64,000 nt of DNA from an uncultured Aquimarina sp. (GCA_947500545.1 CANMSO010000002.1:558001-622000), one strand, 5' to 3'. Counted from the stretch's first letter, positions 27,471-36,240 are shown. Notes: generated by a model from the sequence alone, not told the origin. Translations and numbers: made by a program.

Positions 27471-27683
27471 GAAATATATTTGATTTATAAATTGTTCCAG
27501 AGAGATCCTGAAAGATTGATAGCTTTGGAAAAATGACTTTGTTTCAGCAAGCTTCATTTCTTGAACCTTGGAAAAAGAGATTTCTTTCTTCTTAAAACTA
27601 GATTCAACAAATAGTTTAATCATATAAATAATCATTCCTAGGACAACTGTAACTTGGGCCCAATTTTCTACTATAAATTCCAT
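27441..27683 (-). pseudogene. Truncated small membrane protein gene
   Basis: 80 residues: one membrane segment near the N-terminus (about 9-28; V-T-V-V-L-G-M-I-I-Y-M-I), then a charged helical region. The last residues (G-S-P-L-P-L-V-C-D) are encoded by the CCGCTAGTC repeat element, so the native 3' end seems to be lost. Flavobacteria carry longer proteins with this kind of start, but I cannot name the family. It is probably a remnant rather than a functional gene. Confidence 0.5.
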
Positions 27684-27694
27684 TATACTCTTTC

Positions 27695-27713
27695 CATCGT
27701 TTTATTGAACTTT
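27695..27713 (+). repeat. 19-bp direct repeat catcgttttattgaacttt, left copy
   Basis: Identical to 28966-28984. The two copies flank the YitT-family gene, nested inside the ggagcgttgtagggatcaat pair. Confidence 0.7.
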
Positions 27714-27836
27714 CGTTTAGGCTGAATTGAAACTAAGGATAAAATTGAACAGTTCCAAAAAATGAACTTTTTTTTGGAACTGTTCTTAACGGTTTTATAT
27801 GTGTCTGGTCATACCAATTTTGATTATATTTAAAAG

Positions 27837-28811
27837 ATGAATCCACTATTGCAATATATACTATTACAACGCGCCAAAAGAAGGTTGAAATCTAAAAGTG
27901 GTGATCAGGCAATTCTCAAACGACATATTGTGAATGAGTTAAGGAAGGGCCATGTAGAATTCGTTCATTCAGTCAAAGAAATGGTGTTTATTTCGATGGG
28001 GGTGCTTTCGGCAGGCTTTGGACTTAATGGTTTCCTGCTTCCCAATCAGTTCATTGACGGCGGTGCTACTGGCGTTTGCCTCTTACTCCAAGTGTTCTCT
28101 AATATTTCATTAGGACTATTACTTATTATTGTCAATCTTCCATTTGTCATATTAGGGGCAAGAACGATAGGTAATATTTTTGCTATTAAAAGTATTGTGG
28201 CCATCACGACTTTGGCCATCGTTGTTCATTTTGTGCCGTACCCAATAATAACTGAGGACAAATTGCTGATTGCTTTTTTTGGAGGTTTTTTTTTAGGCTT
28301 GGGAATAGGGATGACTATGCGAGGAGGAGGTGTTATTGATGGCACTGAGGTTCTGGCAATTTATTTAAGTAGAAAATGGCATATGACAGTAGGAGATATC
28401 ATACTGTTGATCAATATCATCATATTTTCAATAGGAGCATATCTACTGTCAATGGAGACGGCACTGTACGCAATTCTTACCTATCTGGTGGCTGCTAAAA
28501 CTGTGAATTATATAGTAGATGGTGTTGAAGAATATATTGGAGTTACCATTATTTCAAAAAAAAACGAAGAGATACGATTAATGTTAACTAATGAGATGGG
28601 AAAAGCATGTACTATATATCATGGAAAACACGGATATGATAAATTAAATGAGGAACGTGCTAATTTTGAAATTGTATATACTGTATTAACTCGGCTAGAA
28701 ATAGCAAAACTAAGTACAGAAATTGATAAAATAGACAGAAATGCCTTTGTTGTAATGGATCTGGTCAAGGATATTAAAGGAGGCATGATAAAGAGAAAAC
28801 CTTTAAAATGA
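27837..28811 (+). CDS. YitT family membrane protein
   Basis: 324 residues. A basic N-terminal segment, five to six membrane segments (about 50-225), and a C-terminal soluble DUF2179-type domain (about 235-315; A-C-T-I-Y-H-G-K-H-G-Y and V-Y-T-V-L-T-R-L-E). The motifs F-I-D-G-G-A-T-G-V and G-G-G-V-I-D-G-T-E are typical of the YitT family, whose substrate is unknown. It stands alone between nested direct repeats. Confidence 0.9.
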   Translation: MNPLLQYILLQRAKRRLKSKSGDQAILKRHIVNELRKGHVEFVHSVKEMVFISMGVLSAGFGLNGFLLPNQFIDGGATGVCLLLQVFSNISLGLLLIIVNLPFVILGARTIGNIFAIKSIVAITTLAIVVHFVPYPIITEDKLLIAFFGGFFLGLGIGMTMRGGGVIDGTEVLAIYLSRKWHMTVGDIILLINIIIFSIGAYLLSMETALYAILTYLVAAKTVNYIVDGVEEYIGVTIISKKNEEIRLMLTNEMGKACTIYHGKHGYDKLNEERANFEIVYTVLTRLEIAKLSTEIDKIDRNAFVVMDLVKDIKGGMIKRKPLK

Positions 28812-28882
28812 GATTGGTTTGAATTAGTATCGTACAGATATTTTTATATACTAGTACACTTGCTTTCTAAATTTATAGAAGA

Positions 28883-28902
28883 AAATTTTGACGTCAAAAT
28901 TT
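28883..28902. repeat. Perfect 20-bp palindrome AAATTTTGAC/GTCAAAATTT
   Basis: Ten base pairs with no loop, 70 bp after the YitT stop. It has no T tract of its own, so it could be a weak terminator or a dimer-protein binding site. Confidence 0.6.
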
Positions 28903-28919
28903 AGCTATGAAAATAGTTT

Positions 28920-28967
28920 CGTTTTCTTGAAACAATTCTTCATCGTTTTCTTGAAACAATTCTTCAT
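28920..28967. repeat. 24-bp unit repeated twice in tandem
   Basis: 28920-28943 and 28944-28967 are identical (CGTTTTCTTGAAAC then AATTCTTCAT), and a third, partial unit leads into the 19-bp direct repeat at 28966. Confidence 0.85.
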
Positions 28968-28984
28968 CGTTTTATTGAACTTTG
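28966..28984 (+). repeat. 19-bp direct repeat catcgttttattgaacttt, right copy
   Basis: Right copy of 27695-27713; it continues directly from the tandem 24-bp units. Confidence 0.7.
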
Positions 28985-29086
28985 TTTATATGATGTTTTA
29001 TATCCATTAAAGGCTCATTTACATGTAATACATCTCCATTCATGAAGTTTTCTACCTGACTCCCGTGGCAGCGTGATATGCAAACG

Positions 29087-29106
29087 GGAGCGTTGTAGGG
29101 ATCAAT
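29087..29106 (+). repeat. 20-bp direct repeat ggagcgttgtagggatcaat, right copy
   Basis: Right copy of 27227-27246. A short inverted repeat (CTCCCGT/ACGGGAG) lies just upstream. No gene is supported in 28812-29146; a 66-codon open frame here is built from these repeats. Confidence 0.7.
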
Positions 29107-29146
29107 ACAGTTAATCCTGCCAGACGTATGGGAGTAAAACAGATGT

Positions 29147-30091
29147 TTAGGAAACTTTTTCGTATCCATCAAGGTTAGTAACTCCCCAGTTTTCGAGTTC
29201 TTCCTCGCTCCATAGTGCTGGAAAGAAAATTCTTCTTTGATATCTTGGGTGCATGTATTTATGCCAATCGCTTCCTCCGGTTGCTTCTGTATTTACTTTA
29301 CCAGAGTCCAAATACTTAGCAGCCGTATTGTAATGGTGCATGACCCAATTTATATTTACGGTATGATCATAATGACGCATGGCATTAATTAGATCTTTGT
29401 TTTTCTGATAATCCTCTGGTAACTGTTTAAACTTGGTCCAAAGATTAACTGTATTGTATTCCCGCATCCATTCTATCAATTCTTGTTTGTACTTGTCTTC
29501 AAAATTGATCATCAATTTGCTTTTCTTTCCAGTATTATGGTCTTTTCCTGCCGCCTGCCAATACATATGATCAAATGCGTGCTCATAGGGTGTGTCTCTA
29601 TTGATCGTTTTTCTAAATCGATAGTCTATCAAATTAATTAACTCTGTAGAGGCTATTTCTATTTTACGGTATTGTGCAGATTGAAAACCACTTGCGGGAG
29701 TAAGTGTTGTTCTAAACTTCATGTATTGATCAATTTCCATACCCTCGCTCATAATATCAAATGAGTTGGATAGCATGTCAAAATATCTACTTACACGCAT
29801 TAAGTGCATTTCGAACTTTTTAGGTTCAATATTCTTGGTATGAGAAATCTGATCCATTTCCCATAGGATCATCTTAAATAATAATTCATTGATTTGATGA
29901 TACATAATAAATACCATCTCGTCTGGCAATTGTGTCCTTTTGGTTTGTAATCCCAACAATGCATCTAGTTGAATATAATCCCAATATTGCATGGGTTCTG
30001 CATATAATAACCCGGCCAGATGTACATTAGGGTCTTGCCCCATTGCTGTATACTTTTTATCTATTGCTTTTAATAAGTCTTCTCTGTTCAT
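29147..30091 (-). CDS. Tryptophan 2,3-dioxygenase family protein
   Basis: Heme enzyme that opens the indole ring of tryptophan to N-formylkynurenine, the first step of the kynurenine pathway. 314 residues, all helical. The family signature F-R-T-T-L-T-P-A-S-G-F-Q-S-A-Q-Y-R is nearly intact, together with H-Q-I-N-E-L-L-F-K near the start and E-A-T-G-G-S-D-W-H in the substrate/heme region. No other kynurenine gene is adjacent, so the enzyme acts from a lone locus here. It is longer than the bacterial form from Xanthomonas (298) by a few residues. Confidence 0.9.
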   Translation of the reverse strand: MNREDLLKAIDKKYTAMGQDPNVHLAGLLYAEPMQYWDYIQLDALLGLQTKRTQLPDEMVFIMYHQINELLFKMILWEMDQISHTKNIEPKKFEMHLMRVSRYFDMLSNSFDIMSEGMEIDQYMKFRTTLTPASGFQSAQYRKIEIASTELINLIDYRFRKTINRDTPYEHAFDHMYWQAAGKDHNTGKKSKLMINFEDKYKQELIEWMREYNTVNLWTKFKQLPEDYQKNKDLINAMRHYDHTVNINWVMHHYNTAAKYLDSGKVNTEATGGSDWHKYMHPRYQRRIFFPALWSEEELENWGVTNLDGYEKVS

Positions 30092-30529
30092 AATTCCTAT
30101 TAATTAACTAAATAATTTGTTAGAGCTCAATACAATTTCACCATGTTATTTTTGATGTAATTGTATGAACTGTCGATAATATCGTATAAAACAGAGTAAT
30201 TACGAAAAAGGAGACTTTATATTTACATAGTTAGCAACACTATATAATACAAGAAGAGATAAGTTTATATTATAGTTTTTGGTGTACATTATTGCAACTT
30301 GAATTTTGATGTACTAAGCTATTAATTTATTTCGTGAAATTAATAAATTGAGTTAGAAAGATGGTCTCTTATTTTTATTCTCAACCGGGGTGTTAGATAG
30401 GTCAACTTAGATAAATGTTATTAACTCTTTGGTTTTCTAGCTCCCTTTGAGCGGACAGGTTTGTAAACAATGAAATTGACCTGATCTCTTTTAGAGATTA
30501 TTCAAATTTTGATTTGTCTTAATACCCGT
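30092..30529. other. 438-bp gap without a recognisable gene
   Basis: Very AT-rich sequence. I see no open frame of note, no tRNA, and only a weak inverted repeat around 30323-30348. It presumably holds the promoter of the tryptophan dioxygenase gene on the minus strand. Confidence 0.5.
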
Positions 30530-31141
30530 TTATTGTGCACAATCATTATATCGCGTAACGATTTCAATAGCATCCTCTTTTTTAAGAATTCTGTTTTTGA
30601 TTTTCTCTACCAATTCTGGACAACTATTAAAGAACTCCATACTCTTTTTTCTAAAAGAACCCTCTAAAGAAGTGCTTAGATCAAAAACTATATCATCACC
30701 TTTCTTCATGGCATAAAAATTATAACCAGATAAACTTACTGATCCAGTTGATACACTAGAATTACCATAGTAATATCTGGAGTATAGAGAGCAATGATTT
30801 TCTATCAAAATTTGTAAAAGCCAATGCCTTTTTTCAGAAACCCTAACACTTCTATATCTAATAGTATCATGACCCTTATTTAATAATAATACTTCTGAAA
30901 TTTCTATAGCCTTAATTTTCTTTTTCTTAGAATCCCCATCCTCTTTATACGCGACTATTTGATTAGAACTAAAAGACGTATTACCTGGGGGTAGATGAAA
31001 TTTAATAGTTCCTGCCAAAGTATCCTGGGTTTTAAGGATTACTATGCTATTATTAATCCAAGTATTATATTCGGTTTCGTGTTGACTCCAACATAAACTT
31101 AAATTGCATAGTAATACCAGGCAAAAAATAGTATATCTCAT
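30530..31141 (-). CDS. Secreted protein of unknown function
   Basis: 203 residues with a clear Sec signal peptide (about 1-19, ending W-S-Q). The mature part is mixed beta/alpha; the central region (I-V-I-L-K-T-Q-D-T-L-A-G-T-I-K-F) resembles proteins found widely in Bacteroidota with no assigned role. Likely periplasmic. No lipobox and no T9SS tail. Downstream is only the AT-rich gap. Confidence 0.7.
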   Translation of the reverse strand: MRYTIFCLVLLCNLSLCWSQHETEYNTWINNSIVILKTQDTLAGTIKFHLPPGNTSFSSNQIVAYKEDGDSKKKKIKAIEISEVLLLNKGHDTIRYRSVRVSEKRHWLLQILIENHCSLYSRYYYGNSSVSTGSVSLSGYNFYAMKKGDDIVFDLSTSLEGSFRKKSMEFFNSCPELVEKIKNRILKKEDAIEIVTRYNDCAQ

Positions 31142-31332
31142 TATATTGGTTTATTGAGTTTTTGATTTAAAAAGAATAATTTTCAATCCCAAGATAGACA
31201 AAATAGATTCTAAAAGTTCAACGGAACGTAATAATATGCGTTTAAATAGTTTCAAAAAGCTTTTCTAAAATTGTTAAAGGAATTTTATTTATGGGTAGGT
31301 CCAGATTATTTTTTAAATATACTAACTAATTA

Positions 31333-31478
31333 TCCCTCGCTTTCCCTAGTGCCTCACTAGTGTGACGATTAAGACCATACTAGTATACAAAAAACAACCA
31401 AACGTCACAAAAGCTATAGTTGTTTTTGTATAATCTTATTCATACTTACCACTAGTCAAAAACTAGCGGGAGCGGGGT
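31333..31478. mobile_element. MITE-like element, copy A
   Basis: About 146 bp with imperfect terminal inverted repeats: the left end (CCCTCGCTTTCCCTAGTG, then CACTAGTG) mirrors the right end (CACTAGTC...ACTAGCGGGAGCGGGG). A 77-bp internal core (31373-31449) is identical to 33336-33412 except for one base, and contains its own inverted repeat ATACAAAAAACAAC / GTTGTTTTTGTAT. It has no coding capacity. It lies just downstream of the S41 peptidase gene; the second copy lies upstream of it. No convincing target duplication is visible here. The rest of 31142-31332 shows nothing. Confidence 0.7.
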
Positions 31479-31488
31479 TGTTTATAAT

Positions 31489-32958
31489 TTATTTACTAGT
31501 CAAAGAAATTGCCTTTTCTATTGCAGGGTCAAAGTCTTTCAATTCAATAATTGCTTTATAAAATGGCCTCCATTCTCTGGGGTATGGAATCAAAAAGTTA
31601 GGAGGAATACCTTGATACTCATAATTTTCTCCATCTTCTGTTTCATATATTTCATTTGACAACCCGAAGCGCCACCCATTAGGTAATTTTTTTTGTAATA
31701 CATCTGAAAAAATCCCCATGGTATTAGACCCGACCCGTATCATATTGGGTAATTCAAATGAACCCATTATCAATGTTTCGGCAGAACTTCCTGTTTGTGG
31801 ACCAGTTAATAATATAACTTTCCCTTCATAGCTTTTTAAAGAAGGTTTAATAAATACTTCGCTTTCAAATGTACTGCTAGCACCTGTCCAAATTTTCTTT
31901 GTGAAAATTTTTATTTTTTTATTAGTGAAATGTGATAATATGTCAAGAGCAACTTGATCAGTGCCTCCAGGATTAAATCTTAAATCGATAATAATACTTG
32001 ACAGATTATAAAATTCTGTCATAATGGTATCCATAACAGCATTTGCCCCTTTTAGTTCTCCTCTCAAATAGGCTCCCAAAGTTTTTCCATCTTCAATATC
32101 TTTAAAAATTTTTTCCCAATGCTTTTCCCAATACACTGAAGCTTTTAGGCTATCAGAGATAGATACATCTGGTGAGAAGCCATTGATACTGTTCATTTGA
32201 ATATACCCAACCCTTTCGTTTAATTTACCCCATATGATTAAATCTTTATGGTAGCTTTTGAAAGCAACATTTGGGTATAAATCCAAAATATTTTTCATAG
32301 ATTTTTCTCTTGCAGTAGGATAATTATATTCAAATTCTTCTTGTTTATTCTCTTTAAGTACTGTTTTTTTAATACTCTTTTTATCGTAGGAATTTCTTAA
32401 TTCATTAGGAACTCGCAAACTGATGTGGCCATCATTGATTGAATCTAAAATTTCCCTAAAATAACTATATAGTTCTTCTCTACTAGTGTTCTTTGACACA
32501 CGAGGGCTATAATTCTTATAAATATCATCCCAATTGACGCCTCGCAATGAAGAATAAGCATAATTTTCTTTGAATGTATACCAAAAAATATCAAAATTTA
32601 GCTCTGGATCTTCTGAAAAACTTATAGGGGTTTCGCAATGCTTTAGCGGTTCTTTAAGCCTGTTAAATTTATAAGATGTAATCCCATATTTCAAAATCAA
32701 TGATTCAGAAGTAAGCTTTTCGATATTGTATAAATCAAGTAGTGTGTTTAATGATCCTGTCCAGTTGTTCAAGGACATCGATGATGAAGTCTGACAAGAC
32801 ATTTTAGTAATGTCGTACATTTTATAGACCGAATCAGATACCTCTAAATAAGCACCATACCCTTCTTGCAACCAATAACCATCAATGTTCTTGTTTGATT
32901 GAGAAAAGGAATTCTGGATCAGGACAAAAAGGATAGTAGCGCTAAATAAATATTTCAT
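31489..32958 (-). CDS. S41 family peptidase (tail-specific protease type), secreted
   Basis: Start chosen at 32958 because it begins directly with a signal peptide (M-K-Y-L-F-S-A, ending S-F-S-Q); an upstream ATG at 33039 adds 27 residues that hide it. About 489 residues. An N-terminal all-beta/helical region is followed by the S41 core: I-D-L-R-F-N-P-G-G, then G-P-Q-T-G-S-S-A-E with the catalytic Ser, as in C-terminal processing proteases. No PDZ domain is obvious. Likely periplasmic, substrate unknown. It is flanked by two copies of the same MITE-like element, so it may have moved with them. Confidence 0.85.
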   Translation of the reverse strand: MKYLFSATILFVLIQNSFSQSNKNIDGYWLQEGYGAYLEVSDSVYKMYDITKMSCQTSSSMSLNNWTGSLNTLLDLYNIEKLTSESLILKYGITSYKFNRLKEPLKHCETPISFSEDPELNFDIFWYTFKENYAYSSLRGVNWDDIYKNYSPRVSKNTSREELYSYFREILDSINDGHISLRVPNELRNSYDKKSIKKTVLKENKQEEFEYNYPTAREKSMKNILDLYPNVAFKSYHKDLIIWGKLNERVGYIQMNSINGFSPDVSISDSLKASVYWEKHWEKIFKDIEDGKTLGAYLRGELKGANAVMDTIMTEFYNLSSIIIDLRFNPGGTDQVALDILSHFTNKKIKIFTKKIWTGASSTFESEVFIKPSLKSYEGKVILLTGPQTGSSAETLIMGSFELPNMIRVGSNTMGIFSDVLQKKLPNGWRFGLSNEIYETEDGENYEYQGIPPNFLIPYPREWRPFYKAIIELKDFDPAIEKAISLTSK

Positions 32959-33071
32959 TTTTTTAGTTCTTTGATTAATAATTGAATCAGTTTTGATTTG
33001 ATACAAATCAACTAAAAACCGAATTACCAAGCGCTCCAAATTATAATATGGTACTAAAAATTTATTTTTTC

Positions 33072-33287
33072 TTAAGTTGTTCTTCCTGTTGCTTTTTTAA
33101 ATGCCCTATTGAAGGTGGTTTTGGAATTGAAACCACAATCAAATGCTATACCCAATAAGGTGATGTGTTTATATTTGGAGTCATTTAGCTTTGTAATTAG
33201 AGCGTTTGTACGATACTCATTAATAAAATCAGAAAAACTTTTATACAAACCTTCATTGATGATTCTCGAAACGTTATTTGGCTGCAT
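33072..33287 (-). pseudogene. Remnant of an AraC-family regulator gene
   Basis: 71 residues that cover only part of the AraC DNA-binding domain: F-S-D-F-I-N-E-Y-R, then the second helix-turn-helix I-T-L-L-G-I-A-F-D-C-G-F-N-S-K-T-T-F-N-R-A-F-K-K. It lacks the first part of the domain and any sensor, and the end (A-T-G-R-T-T) is cut compared with the usual T-P-S-E-Y. The 5' edge abuts MITE-like copy B (33296), which probably disrupted the gene. Compare the intact AraC genes at 47565 and 56624. Confidence 0.75.
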
Positions 33288-33295
33288 GTCTAATG

Positions 33296-33460
33296 CCCCT
33301 CGCTGCCGCTAGTGTTTCATTAATGTGCCATATATGACCATACTAGTATACAAAAAACAACCAAACGTCACAAAAGCTATAGTTGTTTTTGTATGATCTT
33401 ATTCATACTTACTGCTAGTAACACCTGTCTGCCTGTGGCAGAGACTGGTGGGAGTGGGGG
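33296..33460. mobile_element. MITE-like element, copy B
   Basis: Second copy of the element at 31333-31478, in the same orientation, 1963 bp away by its core (33336-33412). Its left end reads CCCCTCGCTGCCGCTAGTG. The right arm carries an extra GC-rich palindrome (CCTGTCTGCCTGTGGCAG, 33425-33442). CTAAT occurs just outside both ends (33290-33294 and 33464-33468), a possible 5-bp target duplication. Confidence 0.7.
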
Positions 33461-33513
33461 AGACTAATTATTTCATTGAGCAATGAAATAATTTATCATC
33501 AATTTAATAAACT

Positions 33514-33732
33514 CTAGTTTCCTTCTAAGATCATGTTTCTAATCTTAACGGCCTTTTCAAAATGATCCAATTTATGGTCGAGAATCCACCAAGTTGCAGC
33601 TTCCATCAGCAATTCAGGATTATCGTTCTTGTTAGCGAAAAAAGCATAGAACGAAAGACCTACATTCTCGCCTTTGGAGGCAATTTTAGTATTACAAACC
33701 TTGATAATTTTATCTTTTAAAATACTATTCAT
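33514..33732 (-). CDS. DUF6500 family small protein
   Basis: 72 residues, soluble, helical. It matches my memory of the DUF6500 family (K-G-E-N-V-G-L-S-F-Y-A-F-F-A-N-K-N-D and A-A-T-W-W-I). Function unknown. The start codon lies 9 bp after the CGTTA end of the palindrome at 33741-33804, which is the layout expected for the first gene of a cassette. Confidence 0.7.
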   Translation of the reverse strand: MNSILKDKIIKVCNTKIASKGENVGLSFYAFFANKNDNPELLMEAATWWILDHKLDHFEKAVKIRNMILEGN

Positions 33733-33740
33733 CGATTTAT

Positions 33741-33804
33741 TTTAACGGTTGTTGCTAAACCGCGTTCTAATGCAGATTAGGTTTCGCTACAGCTTGTTTT
33801 AATT
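33741..33804 (-). repeat. attC-like palindrome 1 (between DUF6500 and VF530 genes)
   Basis: Stem 33750-33761 with 33780-33791 (10 of 12 pairs), with an inner CTAAT/ATTAG hairpin. Read on the minus strand it starts TTAAAAC and ends CCGTTA, matching the AAC...GTTA layout of the other elements up to 41.4 kb. Confidence 0.6.
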
Positions 33805-34045
33805 ATTTTTTCTTCTCTAAATCAAGATAAAGCTGTTCGACCTTATCTCTTGCCCATTGTGTTTTTCTTAAAAACTTAAGACTAGACTTAATCGAGGGGT
33901 CAATTTTAAAACAATTGATATTAATTTTCATTGCTAATCTTTCCCAACCGTAATGGGCTAACAACAACTCTAGGATAGTAATTAGTTTCATCCCATGCAG
34001 TGGGTTATTGGGTTGTTCCTTATGGTGACCATTTTCTTTATCCAT
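33803..34045 (-). CDS. VF530 family (DUF2132) DNA-binding protein
   Basis: 80 residues. The core [20 protein letters not shown] and [17 protein letters not shown] is a clear match to VF530, a small helical family first seen in Vibrio fischeri and proposed to bind DNA. It is a stand-alone gene followed directly by an attC-like palindrome. Confidence 0.85.
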   Translation of the reverse strand: MDKENGHHKEQPNNPLHGMKLITILELLLAHYGWERLAMKININCFKIDPSIKSSLKFLRKTQWARDKVEQLYLDLEKKK

Positions 34046-34116
34046 TGATATGATGATTAATTCTCTTACGTTAGGTGCTTTTTTTCTTTTTAAGACCTCT
34101 CCAATTATTGATAGTG

Positions 34117-35982
34117 TTAAATTGTTTCAACAAAACTTAAAAACACTTTTTTATGAAGTTCAAGGTCCATATTAGGAGAAAGTGCTACACGGGCAATATA
34201 ATCTTTGTCGCCTTCTTTAGTCGTCCCTTGAGTCGATGTTGCAGGTATCGTCCAATAACATCCTTTTAACTGCCCATAGCTCACACAGTACTTACTTTCA
34301 TTGGGGATTTCTGTAATCATTAAATTGATTAATTTATGATTTAGTGCTCTTTTATAAGATTCTTTTTCTTCATCGGTAGTACCTTTAGTAGGAAGATCTA
34401 ATGAAAACACGGATGGCGTAAATCCTTTACTAGCTAATTTTTCTGAAACAAAATTGATTTTCGCTTCTGGTAAAGTGTCGTTGATAAAATTTACAAATTC
34501 ACGAGTATTTTGATAAGCATCATGAATTCTTTGTTTCATTGATGGTAGTTGTTTTGCCAATATTTCCATTTGAAGATTTGTGGCCTCGTTATCACAAAGT
34601 TTTAGATGCATTTCTATCTTGCGCATCAAAGCTTCCGTTTTTTTATTTCCAACACAGTAGCCGGCAGTACATAGCCCGCCACTTGGAAATTTTGACCCGC
34701 TGGCAAAAGAAATAGTCCTAACCGTTGAGAGTATTTCATCTTCACCTAAAAAATGTACATTAGGACAAAATGTTTGATCTAAAATAAAAACTGGATCTAC
34801 GGCAATTTTACCAGTTGCAGTCTTACGAACTTCACTTAAAACATTTTTTAATTGTATAAGATCCGGAACTTCAACTCTAGGATTTGTTGGGATTTCGGCA
34901 ATTATATAAGGGATAGCATCTTCATGAGCAATTTTGGCTAAAAGAGTATCAATACTTTGCACCATGTCATTACCACCATCTACTGGTAAATCCACTATTT
35001 CAACATTATCAATGCAAGCAGCAACTCGTCTTGCCTGGTCATTTGTGCCACCATAACAATTTGGAGGAACTACAATTTTGATATCTTTTCCTCTATGTTT
35101 TTCTAGTGCATGGTGAATTAGTCCCATTAAAATCGCATATTGAATAGATAGTCCACTAGAACCAACTAATGCGGTTGTATTTGTACCGGTAATGGCTGCG
35201 ATTGAATCTAAAACCAGTGTTTTGTTTGCCTCGAGATCACTTTTCTTCGTATCAAAAGAAGACTTCTCGATTAGTATCTTTAAGGCGGTAAGAGCATTGG
35301 CTGGTGTCATTGCAATAGTCTCTCTTCTTCGTACATGCTGAATTTCTGAAATATAACTTTCATTTTGTTTACCATTCACTAATAAAATACTACCCAAGTT
35401 CTCATGAACATTGATAAAAAAGTCAATATTTGAAGTAAGGTCAACGGTATTTAATTTCCTGTCTACCGACAGGCAGGCATCTTGTTGTGATATGAAAATG
35501 GTACTGCCATTAAATCCCGAAATGTCTGATGGGTTATCAACATGTTGCAGGTCAAATTTATAACCATAAACATTCCTTAGTATGTCAACATCAAAAGAAT
35601 CTGGTAATTCACCTGTATAAAAGATTCGTGTATTTTTATGATCTAATAAATTTTTCCTTAGAATAGCCAAAATAGGAACCGTCTTTGATGAAAAACTTAT
35701 TACATTATTTGGTGCTAGATTATGTAAGCGAGCGATTACCCATTCTAGTACACAAGATAAAGGGTGACCTAATCTAATATAGTCGAAAGCAGTGGGTAAT
35801 TCGCTTAGTGCCGATGACTCAGAATTATGGTCATTAAATAAGATTTCAAACTGTTCTAAGAATTGAACTTTGGCCAATTTTTCATCATAAATATCTAGTC
35901 GATGTGTGGTTAGAGTCAACCAGTCTGCAGGCATATTTTCTAATACATCTTTTATATAATCGCGCATTTTATTGTCTTCCAT
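34117..35982 (-). CDS. PLP-dependent enzyme of the Cys/Met metabolism family
   Basis: 621 residues, far longer than cystathionine gamma-synthase or beta-lyase (about 400). An N-terminal region of about 250 residues of unknown kind precedes the PLP fold, which shows A-L-V-G-S-S-G-L-S (phosphate-binding), A-V-D-P-V-F (Asp facing the PLP nitrogen) and [10 protein letters not shown] with the Schiff-base Lys. Substrate unknown. At residues 170-176 (A-C-L-S-V-D-R-K) the reading frame contains a palindromic repeat of the CCTGCCTG family (35458-35477), apparently inserted in frame. No signal peptide. Confidence 0.8.
   Translation of the reverse strand: MEDNKMRDYIKDVLENMPADWLTLTTHRLDIYDEKLAKVQFLEQFEILFNDHNSESSALSELPTAFDYIRLGHPLSCVLEWVIARLHNLAPNNVISFSSKTVPILAILRKNLLDHKNTRIFYTGELPDSFDVDILRNVYGYKFDLQHVDNPSDISGFNGSTIFISQQDACLSVDRKLNTVDLTSNIDFFINVHENLGSILLVNGKQNESYISEIQHVRRRETIAMTPANALTALKILIEKSSFDTKKSDLEANKTLVLDSIAAITGTNTTALVGSSGLSIQYAILMGLIHHALEKHRGKDIKIVVPPNCYGGTNDQARRVAACIDNVEIVDLPVDGGNDMVQSIDTLLAKIAHEDAIPYIIAEIPTNPRVEVPDLIQLKNVLSEVRKTATGKIAVDPVFILDQTFCPNVHFLGEDEILSTVRTISFASGSKFPSGGLCTAGYCVGNKKTEALMRKIEMHLKLCDNEATNLQMEILAKQLPSMKQRIHDAYQNTREFVNFINDTLPEAKINFVSEKLASKGFTPSVFSLDLPTKGTTDEEKESYKRALNHKLINLMITEIPNESKYCVSYGQLKGCYWTIPATSTQGTTKEGDKDYIARVALSPNMDLELHKKVFLSFVETI
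35458..35477. repeat. Degenerate CCTGCCTG palindrome inside a coding region
   Basis: Bases 35458-35477 read cctgtctaccgacaggcagg, closely related to the perfect palindrome at 26776-26795. It lies in frame within the PLP enzyme gene. Confidence 0.65.
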
Positions 35983-36066
35983 AAGTTAAGCCTCTAGCTA
36001 GGCCGCTAGTATACATTAATTAGATTTATTTTAAAAGTGTTACAAGACGTTTTTACCAAATAGTGA

Positions 36067-36240
36067 GTAACGATTTGTGTATGATTAGTTGCGAAAATGC
36101 TTAAGTACTTTCAATTGTTGCCAAAGATAATTAATGCAAGTGAATTTTTGGTACTTGTGCCGAGGTCTTCGACAAGTTCAGGACAGGATTTGGCTAAGTG
36201 GGAAATGCTGTTGAATTTAATTTATACACGGTGTTGTAAC
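36067..36240 (-). repeat. attC-like palindrome 2 (downstream of the CPBP gene)
   Basis: Outer pairs GTGTAT (36077-36082) / ATACAC (36224-36229), with TAAC (36068-36071) opposite GTTG (36233-36236). On the minus strand it starts TTACAAC and ends CGTTA. The long interior holds another dispersed repeat (CTTCGACAAGTTCAGG, 36169-36184). The stop codon of the CPBP gene lies inside the right arm, as often happens in integron cassettes. Confidence 0.55.

Noticed and set aside
28972..29172. 66-codon minus-strand open frame between the YitT and tryptophan dioxygenase genes
   Set aside because: It is built from the direct repeats and overlaps the end of the dioxygenase gene; composition and sequence show no protein character.
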